Positions 1 to 11,679 of a stretch of 64,000 nucleotides of DNA are shown here, piece after piece. This DNA is from Calliopum simillimum. Lineage: Eukaryota > Arthropoda > Insecta > Diptera > Lauxaniidae. Made by a program: the position numbers and the translations under genes. How positions within the stretch are numbered: the first letter of the stretch is position 1; each line of letters opens with the position of its first letter. A model generated the notes under the pieces. The model searched no databases and was not told the DNA's origin. It was given only the letters and a program-made list of their open reading frames with translations. The stretch is from contig OX638370.1 in NCBI GenBank assembly GCA_951812925.1, positions 99,276,897-99,340,896 of the forward strand. The letters are read 5' to 3'.

Positions 1-400
1 TAACCTACTTAGTATGTGGGTAAAATTATATTTGTTTTGCATTGTACTATATATGACTCTAAGTTAAATGCCGTGAAAATGATATATATTTTTAGCCTAA
101 ATGTATATCTTAGCATATTGTAAAAATATTTAATTAAAAAATAGAAAAAATGGATAACAGCAAGTATAATAAACAATAAGAAGTTGTTATTTTCTTAACA
201 AATTATATTCTTTTTTTACTAATTTTTGTTTATATGATTTAATAACAAAAATAGGAAAAGATAGGACTGAATAAAGTATGCCACTAAGTTTTTGATTGAA
301 GTCCAATAGGATGTAGAGCATGTTTTAGAATAAAATAAGCTTGGAAAACGTTATTTTATGGTTTGGAAATCCAAAATTGGGTTTATTCGAAAATTTCCCA
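1..400. other. AT-rich intergenic DNA, no feature seen
   Basis: No open reading frame of note, no inverted repeat and no tandem structure recognised. The sequence is AT-rich with homopolymer runs. Confidence 0.6.
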
Positions 401-755
401 CTTGGGAAATTTTTTGGGAAATTTTTATTTTTTGAGTTTTATAAATATTTTGAGATATTACAAAGATCAAAAGAACAAAAATTAACATTTTGGGAAATAT
501 TATGTTTTTACATTTAGCAAGCTTTTGAATACTGAAAATGCTTAAAAAAATTAAAAACTAATAAATTTAAAACGTTCTTACTTGGGAAATTTTTGGGAAA
601 TTTTTATTTTTTGATTTTTATAGATATTTTGAGAATTTGAGATTTGAAGAATTTCTTTTTTATGAAATATTAAGTTTTCACATTAGCAAGCTTTTGAATA
701 CTGAAAATGCTTAAAGAAATTGAAAAACTATTACATTCAAAAGGTTTTCAAATGA
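401..755. repeat. Two-copy tandem duplication, unit about 180 bp
   Basis: The block starting CTTGGGAAATTTTTTGGG at 401 recurs at 581, an offset of 180 bases. Both copies continue through AGCAAGCTTTTGAATACTGA and AATGCTTAAA. The copies differ by small indels and substitutions, so the duplication is not very recent. The same GGGAAATTT motif is abundant at 8.4-9.2 kb, suggesting a dispersed family. No coding potential. Confidence 0.8.
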
Positions 756-1995
756 AAAGTTACATATGATTACATAATTATTTGAATATTTGACTGAAAT
801 TATAGTTTCCAATCACCTTATAATTTTATCGACCTTATCAAACTAACCACTAAACCTTTGAAATTTTGTAAAAGCCTTTAGCAGGGCTCATTAAGAACAA
901 AATCATCTTTGATTTCATTTGCCAAGTGAGACTTTCGTGGCTACAAATATTTGTCGACTTCAGGAGTAAATTATATAGAAACCAAAATTATGCACATATT
1001 TACGAAATATATCCATAGTTGTTAAAAAGTTTTTATTCAATACCGCTTTTAAAAACATTTTCAGGTATACCCCGTAACATTTCACATCGAAAATCATTTA
1101 GATCCCGCAGTTCGGCTACTTTTCTTCCATTTGTATTTTTATATGTGCAAGTAGCATTGAAGGGTTTGGAAAATTTATGTTGTCTTTGCATAAAATTCTC
1201 TTGGGGAATTGGGGAAAACATTTGAAGTAGACAGGCAAACGAACAACTTACCGACAGCACTTACCTCGCTCACTCTATGCCCTACACTTAAGTCCATTGT
1301 TTAGTGTTTAGGTAGCAATCTTTTTATAAGCTCGTATTTAACCAATCTGCCTTACTGTCTGTACCGGACCACCAGTTGTTTATTGTTGTTTGTATAATTT
1401 AATACGTTTTAGTTGCACCTCAAAAGGTCCTTTTCTAAGTTGAGTTTATCAGGCGTTTTTCTTTTGCAGTTTTTTGTTCTCGTTTTTTTTTTTTAATAAA
1501 ACAAGATTTAATGATTACATGAGTGAGGTCCTTAGATTTTGTTGTAAAATCGTTGTGGGTTAGTTTTTGATGTTAAATTTAGCACCAAAAGGTACGCCAT
1601 ATTATGGTGTAGCTCAGAATATTGAAAAGCCAAATTAAAAATAAATCACAAACAAACAGTGTTGTTTTTCATAATTTCTGAAAAAAAAAAAAATTATTGG
1701 CTTCCTTTTTAACTTTTTTTTTTAACTTTTCATTTTAGGTATTGTTTTTGGAGATTATTTTAAGAAAAAATGTCTGAAAACATAAAAAATATTTGGTTAA
1801 ATATTTTTTCGTGACTTACATCAGTTTTTACATGAAGTTCTTCAGAAATATTTAAGAATATCAGACACTCCTGGTTGTTCGTCCTCCAAGAATTCTAAAA
1901 ATCCCACTAGGTAGTCCATCCCTAAATATGCAATCCTCTTAATCTGCCTCTTTTTTCACTAGGTTCTTAACAAAACAGACTTCAGGAAAGGTTTT
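756..1995. other. Intergenic DNA, nothing supported
   Basis: Short ORFs on both strands around 1019-1260 overlap each other and show no recognisable protein similarity. A poly-T run lies near 1486-1493. I see no gene, RNA or element boundary here. Confidence 0.5.
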
Positions 1996-1999
1996 ATCT

Positions 2000-2865
2000 T
2001 GTGAGGACACAAATCAGAAGCCTCATTTGTATCCACATCTTTTCAATAATTACTTGTATTTAAAGTATTAATAATTTTAAGAACTAATCAAGGCTAAAAT
2101 AAGTAATGAATTTCTAGTTAAATAAGTCTAGAATTAACTTAAAACCTAAGGATCGCATCAAACGGGATCACCAAACAATCATGCAACTGTTTAGTAAACA
2201 GTTGTGCGAGAACTGTAGGATTATCGCGTGCAGCAGCAACCCTGGTCCTAAAACAGTGAGTGCCAACTGTCAAATGATGTCGATGAAAAGGAAACAGCTG
2301 ATCGTGGATGTAAATGGAATGGTGGAATGTAAGTTCCGGTGATGGTATCGTTCTCTTGTTACTTAGCCGGCATCGAGGTAAGACCTGTTCCAGGAATATT
2401 TCAACCATCCTCTGACTAAACGACAATTTTCAAGTAAAATCTGATACAGACGTATCAGTGGACTGTAAGCTTGTACTTTTCGGAAATAAATTTCAGACCT
2501 GACGCGAGAAAATAGTGGTGTCACGGGTTCTCGCGAGACTAATCAGACGGACAAGTACGGCTTACCAGGGAATAACTTGAGGCAGCGGTGTCGCGACTCG
2601 ACAAGTCCACAGAGAGGCAGTGGTGGCACGATAGGTTGATTTATTCCGCCATTACATTCTTTTTCCATTCATTCATACATCATCCCATCATTAAGTATAT
2701 ATATGTTTAGCATATCGTAAAACTAAGAAAAGTGAACAATAAAACCAGTGCCAACAAGTGAAAAGTGTGAAAAGTGTTTCTCTCCGCGGCGGGAAATAAA
2801 TATTTGTATGCGAACCCTGGGCACCGACGGCTAAGCCCCGGCTAGCGGCAAAAAGGTTCGTTACA
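2000..2865 (+). mobile_element. Solo LTR of an LTR retrotransposon
   Basis: The 866-bp segment begins TGTGAGGACACA and ends GGTTCGTTACA, the TG...CA form of an LTR. It is flanked on both sides by the 4-bp direct repeat ATCT (1996-1999 and 2866-2869), the target-duplication size usual for Ty3/gypsy-type integrases. AATAAA signals at about 2735 and 2789 lie before a GC-rich R/U5-like end (GACGGCTAAGCCCCGG), supporting + orientation. No gag or pol sequence is adjacent on either side, so it is a solo LTR left by LTR-LTR recombination. A diverged copy lies at 25047-25989. The superfamily assignment is inference from the target-site length. Confidence 0.8.
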
Positions 2866-2869
2866 ATCT

Positions 2870-3539
2870 CCCGCAAGTTGGAGTAGACTACCGCTTATGT
2901 AATAACACCCGATATCTTCTATCTCTTTAAAAGTTTTACGTTTTCGTTAGAGAGGAATTTTCCTTTCGCAAGAACAAAACTCATTTTATGTTTCTCTAAG
3001 TTTCTGTTATTTTTATGTGTTATTTTTTAAAAAGTTTCCTTTCAACACAATAAAAAGTTTTAACAAATTGAAAATAATCTACTGACACTAATTTCATAAC
3101 TTCATATCAATCTGTAAAATTCAATTAGAATTGCAAAAATTCCCAAATGTATAGAAAATAACAACAATCGAAAAATATGAACAAAAGCAACAACAATGTA
3201 AAGGATAACAATGCTAAAACTTTTGAGCTTAATGAAATATTGAAATTGAACTTTTGTGCTTAAATCCCATGAATAAGTCATATACGTACATATGTATGTA
3301 TGTGGGTATACACTTATGTATATAAAAATCAGTAAATATTGTATTACATAATTTAGGGTAGATCTTGATTTCATAAGTTATTGAAGATAACTTATTAACT
3401 TATTATAAGTTATTGAATATATAACTTATTAACTTTTCGTACGCTAGTTTATAATATACAAAAAAGGTAGCGGGAATCCTCTCGAAATTTAGAAGTATTT
3501 CTGAATAAAAATGCAAGAAACAGCAAATACCCCCTGTCT
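2870..3539. other. Intergenic DNA, nothing supported
   Basis: AT-rich, with a short (GTAT)n microsatellite near 3290-3305. Small ORFs here have no recognisable similarity. Confidence 0.5.
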
Positions 3540-3790
3540 TACCCCCTTCATTTCTTATGGTGTTTTGATAAGAAAATGGTTATATCTATCAAGTTTCTTA
3601 GCGATATCTGGTATGGGAGCAGAAGTACAATGTTTTAAGCATTTCCATATATGGGGGGTACAATAAGCCCTTGTCTGATCCCCCTTAATTTTTGCATAGT
3701 GTTTTGCCAATTTAATATATATCCACGTATTAAGTTTCATAACTATAACTGCTACATGTGCTGAGATATAATTTAAGTTCCGCTAGACTC
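3540..3790. repeat. Fragment of a dispersed repeat (TGGGGGGTACAA family)
   Basis: Contains ATGGGGGGTACAATAAG at about 3652 followed by a run ending in CCCCCTTAATTTTTGCAT, and AAGTTTCATAACTATAACTG. The same ordered motifs occur in the longer copies at 29868-30330 and 56828-57424. No coding capacity is visible. Confidence 0.65.
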
Positions 3791-5308
3791 TGAAAATTTC
3801 GCACTGTGTGCCGGTTCGAATCGTAGTGCGGTCAGTACGTTTTTTGTTTTTTTTCTTTGAACTTTTTATTTTTGTTTGAATTTTAGAGTATGGTAAATAT
3901 CACTAAAATTTTTTCAATAAAAATTACTTTGATCTAAGGTTATTTAAAAATTCTGAATTTGCTAAAACATTACGGTAAAATTTATTTTATTGTAGAGTTG
4001 CCATTATATTGTCTTAAAATTTTAGATATCAAATATTCTAGAAATAAAGTAATATGAACAATTATATACAGGAAATGGTGAAAGCAAAAAATTTAATATT
4101 TACATACACCTTAATTTACACAGTCACTGAGTAGTGTGTGAACTTAACTTGATATGTATTATAAGCTTTGATTGCCTTTTAAGTTCCTACCGCCACATTT
4201 CATAATATACTTAGTTTATTTGTTGCCTTGTTGTTATTACACATTCATATATTATCCTTTAAGGATAAGTACTTATAATAATTTTATTATTTTGTCTGTT
4301 ATTTGCTTGATTGCATGAGAACTAAGCGCTGCTTGCTAACTGCTTAAGCTTAAGAAATTCAAAAAAAAAAAAAAAAAAAAAACATGCAAGAGATATCAAA
4401 TTTCAAAGTAGATTAAACTTTTGCAGCTTCAATGAAACTTTAAGCTTTTTTTGCATAACGTCTATTTCTGTTGAAAATTGAAAATTGCTAAATCTTTTAC
4501 GTTTTCTTAGGAGAAGGAAATAAAATTGGAAGTTTTATTCCAATTTGTTGAGATGTGACTTATGAACTTTGTTTTAGAAAAAGGTTCAATTTCATAAAAT
4601 TTGCATGAAATTTGAATAAACATTTTTAATTAATTCCAAAGAGCTTAAAGAATGTATGTTGATCTATATGTTCAGGTAATATGTACCAACAAACATAAGA
4701 AAGAAAAAGAAAAATAAACTTTGTGACTGTAAGCAACGCGTTTATATACCTCATAGATCTAAGTTCCACCTAGTGAGTACCATTGACCTCAATACAATGC
4801 TGGAATTTTAAACGTTTTACACAATTTACACTGCAATTGGCGATATCAAATGAACTTAATTCATATTATTATTTCCAATTAATTAATTTCTAATTGTAAA
4901 ATAACAGTCAGCATATGTGTGTTGGTTTCTTTTAATGGCTCTTTACTCATATACATACACACATATATACATAAATATAAATAATAATACCACGTACATT
5001 TACAAACAACAGCTGATTGTTGTTAATGGCCGACAATTGAACTCATTTTGAAAGACATGATTTATTATTGAACCAACGATTACAACAACGCTACTCGTAA
5101 TAATTACAACAAGAACTCATCAATTAAGCGTGAAACTTTTCACTTTTGTTCATTTCATTAATTGCCATTAGAACTTTTTCCGTCTATTATTTACAAACAG
5201 AACATACTCACATACACATATGCACACAAAGGAGCACCATAGATGCATGCTTTTGTGGAAACAAAAGGAATGCTTGCGCTAAACGAAAAATATTAGCATA
5301 CTTTTTAT
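3791..5308. other. Intergenic DNA with a poly-A tract
   Basis: A run of about 22 A residues lies at 4361-4382; otherwise the sequence is AT-rich and apparently unique. No gene supported. Confidence 0.5.
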
Positions 5309-6010
5309 ACCCTACACCCAGAGTATATTCACTTTGTCCTTGCGTTTGTATCTCCTGAGTCGATATAGCCATGTCCTTTTAGCTGGCTGGCTAGCTGGGT
5401 GTCTGTCTGTGGAAATATTTATTTTTATGGGAAAACTAACCAACATAATTCGATGAAATTTGATACAGTAGCTGTAACGAAAATTGTAAGCAAAAGCTCT
5501 GAGCAAAAACTGGGCAGTTCAGATAAGAGGGCGTGGCACCTCCCGTATAAGAAAAAGCTTCAAAACGCTATACTGAAATCGCTTTTTGAGATAATAGAAC
5601 TTAATTTTACTCCAACACTAAGAATTATGAATGCAAGCTCTGAGCGAAAACTGGGCGAAATTGGACAAGATGGCGTGGCACCTCCCATATAAGCAAAAGT
5701 TTCAAAATGCTATACTGACAGTGTCTTTTGAGATAATCGAACCAAGCTTAGACACTAAGAACTAACATATAAATGCAAGCTCTGAGCAAAAACTGAGTGA
5801 ACTCGGAAAAGAGGGCGTGGCACCTCCCATATAAGCGAAAAATTCGAAATGCTATGTTGAAAGAGTTTTTTGAGATAATCCAACTTAATTTCACTCAAAT
5901 ACTAAGGACTATAAATGCACGCTCTGAGCAAAAACAAGACGAACTCGGACAAGAGGGCGTGGCACCTCCCATATGAGGAAAACTTTCAATATACTGCAGC
6001 ATTGGGTATA
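5309..6010. repeat. Dispersed fly repeat with four ~145-bp tandem units
   Basis: Opens with TTTTTATACCCTACACCCAG and GAGTCGATATAGCCATGTCC. The second phrase closely resembles a text very common in Drosophila genomic repeats. Four units then each contain AAGCTCTGAGC, GGGCGTGGCACCTCCC and TTTTTGAGATAAT, with AGCTCTGAGC recurring at about 5493, 5638, 5773 and 5920. Copies of the same family lie at 50890-51660 and, in part, at 12595-12910. Overlapping ORFs here follow the repeat and are not genes. Confidence 0.75.
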
Positions 6011-6059
6011 TAATGTTGAATATCTGGAAAAACCAAGAAAAGTAAGCCAAGTGTATGTG

Positions 6060-6660
6060 TTAGGTGGTCATGAATAGTGCAACAACTAATGCAGGGCTTA
6101 TGTAGGACAAGGATATAAGATGGCCACATACAGTACACATTTAACGGAAGATATACTCAAATTTATTAGCATTAGATGACTACGAATAGTACGACCTCTT
6201 ATGTAAGGTACATTGAGAATTAGGATATTATATTGCCATGAAGAAAGAGTACGACCTCTAATGAAAGATAACCTGACAACTAGGAGTTTAAGATGGCCAC
6301 GAGTTGTACGACTTCTTGTGTAAAATATATTAATGACTGGTATATTAGATGACCATGAATAGTACGACCTCTGATGGAAGATACTCTTAGAATTAAAATT
6401 ATTAAAAGGCCACGAATAGTACGATTACTAATGAAAATATATGTAGATTTTGGATTAAGATGGCTTTGAATAGTATGACCACTAATAGAAATTAGTAGTA
6501 GGACTTAGATATTACATGGCCACGAATAGATCCACCTCTAATGGAAGATATGCTTAGGACTTGGAGTATTAGATGGCCATGAATAGTACAAACACTAATT
6601 TAGAGTAGATGTAGGACTAGGATTTTAGATGGTCACCTACTTATGGAAAGTAGGTGAAGA
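6060..6660. repeat. Minisatellite, ~57-bp unit, about 11 degenerate copies
   Basis: The phrase GATGGCCACGAATAGTACGA and close variants recur at about 6063, 6120, 6176, 6233, 6291, 6349, 6408, 6462, 6519, 6572 and 6629, an average period near 57 bases. Each unit also carries CTCTAATG(G/T)AAG-like text. Units are diverged by substitutions but keep a steady spacing. It directly follows the 145-bp repeat family. Confidence 0.75.
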
Positions 6661-6924
6661 GCTAGGGCTAGTGGACAGGAATAACACATATAGAATGGGC
6701 GAGAGCAAATGTTTTAGGCGTCCACGGACGGTACGACCCCTAATGTAATAGCGTAACTTGGTTATTCAAGCTCTTGCGTGGAAATTCACAACTAAAACGC
6801 GGTGGGATGACAAACGTGCCGAAATAAGCAATTCTTCCTTCTGACTTAATTGTCTATTCTGTGAAAACTTCCAAAAATATATTTATAAAAATATTTTAGT
6901 AAATCAAACAGATACTTAAAGTTT

Positions 6925-7330
6925 AATAAAAAGTGAAAATAAGCAATTTCCGACAGAGGAAGTTTTTTAAAATTATATTTTGTGTGAATAAGTGAAAATA
7001 AGCATTTGGTGAAAATAAGCAATTGATGAAAATAAGCAATTATTCAGAATAAGAAATTTTTGAAAATGAGCAATTAGTGAAAAAAAGCAATTGGTGAACA
7101 AAAGCAATCGGTGCACATAAGCAATAAGTGAAAATAAGCAATTATTGAGAGTAAGAAATTTTTGGAAATAAGGATTTAGTGAAAAAAAGCAATTGATGAA
7201 AATAAGCAATAAGTGAAAAAAAAAACAATTGTTGAAAATTTTCCCATAAGTGAAAAGAAGCAATTAAGGAAAATAAATAATTTGGGAAAATAAGCAATTA
7301 TTGAAAATAAGCAATTTCCCACAGAGGAAA
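6925..7330. repeat. Short tandem repeat, GTGAAAATAAGCAATT type
   Basis: About 18-20 loose copies of (A/G)TGAAAATAAGCAATT occur in a row. The array is bracketed by GCAATTTCCGACAGAGGAAG (near 6940) and a near-identical GCAATTTCCCACAGAGGAAA (near 7309). The text resumes after 8358, so the piggyBac-like element at 7365-8358 appears to have landed inside a larger field of this repeat. Confidence 0.75.
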
Positions 7331-7364
7331 TTTTCATAACTTCCATTTCGAGTGAATTTGTAAT

Positions 7365-8358
7365 TTAACACTCAAATCCACATCATGGGTAAAATTTACC
7401 CATGCGAAGTTTGTTTTCGTAATAATTCGCTAAAAAACGAACAAAAAAACGGAATAAGCGCATGTAAATAACCTCACTGTATTCTCCTTTTGTTGTGGGC
7501 TTTGTCGCAAGCGGTCGTCGTCGGTTGTCGGAGGTATAGCGTTTTAATTTTTTTTCCGGGTAAATTTTACCCATGTTGTGGACTTATGTAAGTTTTTTTT
7601 TTTTTCGTTTTGATTGAAAATAGTGAAAAATGGCACGAAAAAGAGTAAAACATGACGACGAAATAATTAAAATTTTGAAAAAAATTGAATTCTCATTGTT
7701 TTAACCAAAGTTAAAAAGCAGATACCAAATCACACAACTTCGAAAAAGTTTGAAGGAGCTTATAATGAAAATTTTTCGTACTTTAAGTCCACTCTGAAAA
7801 CAACCAATGTTGTACTAGAAAAACCTGTCAGATGTTTCTAATGTCCGGCAAAAAAAGACCGAAAAACTAAAAACCTTTGAATTTGGTGTAAAAAACCTTT
7901 TTGCTCTGAGCATAGGGCTATGTTTTGCAGTACATGCACATCCTTATTTGTTTTATTTTTTTGGTACTTTTTTATGAGCTTGTATAAAAAATTTTGAAAT
8001 GTTATTTAATTGAATTGATAATAATATAAAAATAATTTATTTTATTTATATAAAAAATGTAATTTGTTACAAAAAACATATTTTTTTTTTTTTTTTTTTT
8101 GTGTTTTAAAAAATTGCCAATGAATTAATGTAAAAATTATTTATTTTCAAAGTTTTCTTAAAATATATGTAAAAAACACCAGATATGACTTATTTTCCTT
8201 TCAATTCACCTTGGTATTAGATTGTTAAGGTAGAAATAACTAAGTTTCGTTAAAAATTTGGGATATTGACCACAACAGAATGTTTTTAAGTTATGGGTAA
8301 AATTTACCCATGATGTGGACTTGTGTTGCTAAAAATATGTTGGGGAGATGAGGGTTAA
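7365..8358 (+). mobile_element. piggyBac-like element, degenerate, TTAA-flanked
   Basis: The 994-bp segment is bounded by TTAA at 7365-7368 and 8355-8358, the piggyBac target duplication. The outer ends match as inverted repeats: TTAACACTCAAATCC on the left and, reversed, TTAACCCTCATCTCC on the right, close to the family consensus TTAACCC. A few bases further in is a second inverted pair, TCCACATCATGGGTAAA with a TTTACCC mirror (7376-7405 and 8295-8322); canonical piggyBac likewise has a terminal and an internal inverted repeat. A third copy of the inner motif sits at 7558-7586. Inside lies a broken transposase C-terminus, so this is a dead or non-autonomous derivative. Confidence 0.8.
7707..7943 (+). 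pseudogene. Remnant of piggyBac transposase C-terminal cysteine-rich domain
   Basis: One frame reads a linker followed by a segment with RCF, CPAKKDRKTKN, WCKKPFCSEH and CSTC. This is the Cys/His spacing of the zinc-binding cysteine-rich domain at the C-terminus of piggyBac transposases, which binds the internal terminal repeats. Two in-frame stops interrupt it: TAA at 7839-7841 within the first CxxC, and TGA where a second-pair cysteine is expected. The catalytic DDD core is absent from the element. Family assignment follows from the motif and the TTAA ends together. Confidence 0.75.
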
Positions 8359-8384
8359 GAATGCTGTAAATAACCTTAAGATGA

Positions 8385-9180
8385 AAAAAGTTAAATTTCC
8401 CAAAAAATTTTCCAGAAGGAAATTTCAAAAAAATAAGCAATTTTAAATATGCAAATAATCAATTATATTTTTTGGAACAAAATTAAGGCGTTTATATGCT
8501 TAAATATGTTGGCTACAAATAACATAATTCTGTCACGTAGAGTCGCAAATAGTAAAATTACTGAAATTCGCGTGGAGCCACAGATGAACAGAACCAAACT
8601 TTGCACTTAGACTTGAATAACAACAATATTCTACTTGGGAAATTATTTTTATTTCAATACAAACCTAATGTAATGCAGCTAAAAAATGTAAAACCAAAAT
8701 TTCCCCTTAGTAAAAACTTCTTAATATTTACTTTTGCCAACTAAGTAGTCATTTGATTTTCAATACATTAACTAAAAATAAAACTTAAAAAAAAGAAAAT
8801 TTCCTAAAAGGGAAATTTTAAATATATCATATTTTTTCATTTTTTATTTAAAACGTACCTAATGTATGCAATAGAGCTAGGTATATTATACATACTTTAA
8901 AACTGCAAGAAAATGTAAAACCAAAATTTCCCATTAGTAAAAACTTCTAAATATTTATTTTTACCAACATTGTAGTCATTTGATTTCCAATACACCAACG
9001 AAAAATAAAAAAATTAAATTTCCCAAAAAAATTTCCTAAAAGGGAAATTTTAAAAATATGAAAATATGATATTTTTTGCTTGTTACAGATTTGACGTACT
9101 CTTGACATGCTTTGAAATTAAAAATTTGAATTTCCTTTAAAATTTCCCAAAGCAGGAATTTTTAAAAATAATAAATTTTG
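8385..9180. repeat. Repeat field with a 227-bp direct duplication
   Basis: AAATGTAAAACCAAAATTTC starts at 8684 and again at 8911. Both copies continue through TAGTAAAAACTTCT, GTAGTCATTTGATTT and TTTCCTAAAAGGGAAATTTT. Several GGGAAATTT/AAATTTCCC pairs could fold locally. No coding potential. Confidence 0.7.
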
Positions 9181-11390
9181 CAATATTATTAGCTTCAAAA
9201 CATAAAAAAAAACAAGACATGTATTTTAAACATTATCTAAGTATATTATACGTATAGTATATCCTTCGACTACTAAACGCTGCAATCGCAGCCATATCAT
9301 TTGTCTAAATACTTTCTTCCGCTTCCACTTTTTGAATAATTAATACGATAATAACAAGTTAAATAGTACAGCGATTGAAAGCTAGTAATTAAGGGAAAAA
9401 TAAAAGGATACAACTAACAACAACTGCAGCATGAAAGGTAACAACAAGTTGCTAACAATTAGAGCTGGTTAACTGGACACTACGCCCATGAATGAAGGAA
9501 ATCCAATTGAAAAAAGTTAGTCAACATTGATAGAAAAACAAAAACAAAAATAAAAAATTAAGAAGGAAAGGGTAAAAGTAAAATAGTGAAATGAAATGAA
9601 AAAAAGAACAACATAGCAACAGTGCAGCCAAGCAATTTATTTATTCTGGTTGCTAAAGGAAACAGAGCGCATCCTTTAAATAACACAGCGCGCAACAAAT
9701 ACAAATGCCGTAATGCATTTACTGTCTGTTCGTTATGGCCGTGGCGTCCACACTTTTGCTCTATTGACCAAAAGACCAAACGACCGATAGACCGACCCCA
9801 AAATGACCATCATCATGGCTGCACACAGTTCAATCAGGCGGAAGCGGATACGGAAATGAAAAATAGTGAAAGCATTAAAAATGACAGCAGTAGTACGATA
9901 AAAGTCAAACGTTACATTAATCGCAAGGATAGCAGCAACAGCAAGTGAACTTAGTGTAAATAGTTGTTATTATAGTCTTAGTGTTAGTGTGCTATAAGTA
10001 AAGCATGGGGTGGTATTGCTGTAAAAATGGGCTGTTTTCACTTTTAATGAATTTCATAGAATATTATTTATGGGCTGCCAATGAAAGTGTGAAAAATTTT
10101 TAATTATTGTTACCTCACGCAAAAAAAATCAATTGAGTTTATTTGAATTATGACTTGCAATTTTGGTAAAGCTCCATATTTGGTCATCAAATGATTATGT
10201 TTAAATTTCTCTTAATTTTTCTTTGTTGTAATTTCGACTTTTACCAAAATTTGCTTAATTTTTGGCTAAATTTGCTTTGGTAATAAATCTGGCTTTGCAA
10301 ACTTTCAATGAAGATTTTACTTTACTCTGATATAATAAATCCCGAAAAATTGTTCCCATTGGTTCTTTATAACATGACTAAGTCTCAGCCACTGGATTAT
10401 GCAGAAGGAACAAGAGCATGTGACCATCATTGCCACGTTAGACAGGATATGTGTACGTGTGCAATAAAAGTAGTAATAACTCCTCGGTAGTTGTGATTGA
10501 TAGACTCACTTCCCTTTATGCCATTTTATGTTTATGTGTGTTAAAGTTGCTGACATTCACTAAAGAGTACGTATAGTTGTTATTGTTTTCATGTTGTTTT
10601 TTTTTGGAGAATGCTCCCCCCTCAAATAAATTGTTGCGAAATAATACCATTTCAGTCAACAAGATATTCAATATCACATGTCTGGTGTATGAAGTCATAA
10701 AATTGATTTATTGATGGCGACAAAAAAGAAAATGGGTAACTGCGAATTGTCAGAAAATTCTTTTGATTTTTTTAAGCGAAAAACAAAAGTCTTTATTATC
10801 AAGCAGAATTATTTATTAAGTCTTTAAGAAAAGTCCCGAAATGGACTAACCCTAAAACTATTGTGAATATAAGTGGTAAATATTATATAGTAACGAATAT
10901 ATGATTCGCTTAAATCAAATATGTGGGGCGTTCTACGCTAGTTTAACCAAGTTTCATGGGTCATGTCTCAGATTAACATAAACATTTTTTGTTGGATAGA
11001 AAAACATAAATAATGAAAAAATTTGAATTTTCAGAATTTTTGATGGAATTTTGCAAAAGTTATGGCACAAAAACCAAAAAATTTCACTTTTGTTTATAAT
11101 CGATTATTTCAAAAGGGAAAATTTTGAAAAAAGTCATGCTTATACATTTGCATAAAGTCTATATAAAGATATTTTCTTTGAAAATTTTTACTCAACAATT
11201 ATTAACAAGAAATTATTTTTTTATAAATAATTTGATTTGTAAAAAAATAAACTGTTTCTTTTTTTAAATTTCGAAAAAAATCCTAATGATAGATCTAAGC
11301 ATTTTGCAAATTTTGAGTATATAATTTTGGGGTATACTTTACAATTTTGTGAGTTATGTTTTTTTTTTTTTGTGATGCAAAAAACGCGTT
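9181..11390. other. Intergenic DNA, mostly unique
   Basis: Contains a 108-codon open frame (9622-9948, +) and a few shorter ones without recognisable domains, codon periodicity that I can judge, or splice context. Between 9.3 and 10.7 kb the composition is less AT-extreme than the surrounding repeats, so single-copy regulatory DNA is possible. No feature can be named. Confidence 0.4.
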
Positions 11391-11394
11391 AATT

Positions 11395-11520
11395 GACTAT
11401 CTTCGATCGAAACTCTTTTTTTACTCAAGAGGAAGGCATCTTACGACAAAAGTGTTCAAGGCACAAAATGCTTAGAATTGTTCAAGGAATACGTGTAAAT
11501 TTTTAGTGGAATTTTTTTAG
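11395..11520. repeat. Fragment of the foldback repeat family
   Basis: ACTCAAGAGGAAGGCATCTT followed by ACGACAAAAGTGTTCAAGGC and AAAATGCTTAGAATTGTTCA matches the inner part of the elements at 47243-48151 and 57424-60074. Only this inner piece is present, with no terminal motif. Confidence 0.65.
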
Positions 11521-11679
11521 ACTTTTTTTTGAAAATTTTTTTTCCTTTCATATGAACAAATATTACTAAAAGCCGTCAAGTGGTTCCCAACTTATACCAG
11601 TTTTCATGAGCCTATATCCCGATCTGCCGATGGCTATATCTCCGTTTGTTTCTCGATTTTAGAAAAATGAAACAGATAA

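Noticed and set aside
2139..2426. 95-codon frame similar to one at 25175-25453
   Set aside because: Both lie in copies of the same LTR, in antisense to the inferred transcript; not conserved as protein.
9622..9948. 108-codon frame (+)
   Set aside because: No similarity recognised; composition drifts from mixed to Lys/Ser-rich, and it overlaps an antisense frame. Not enough to call.
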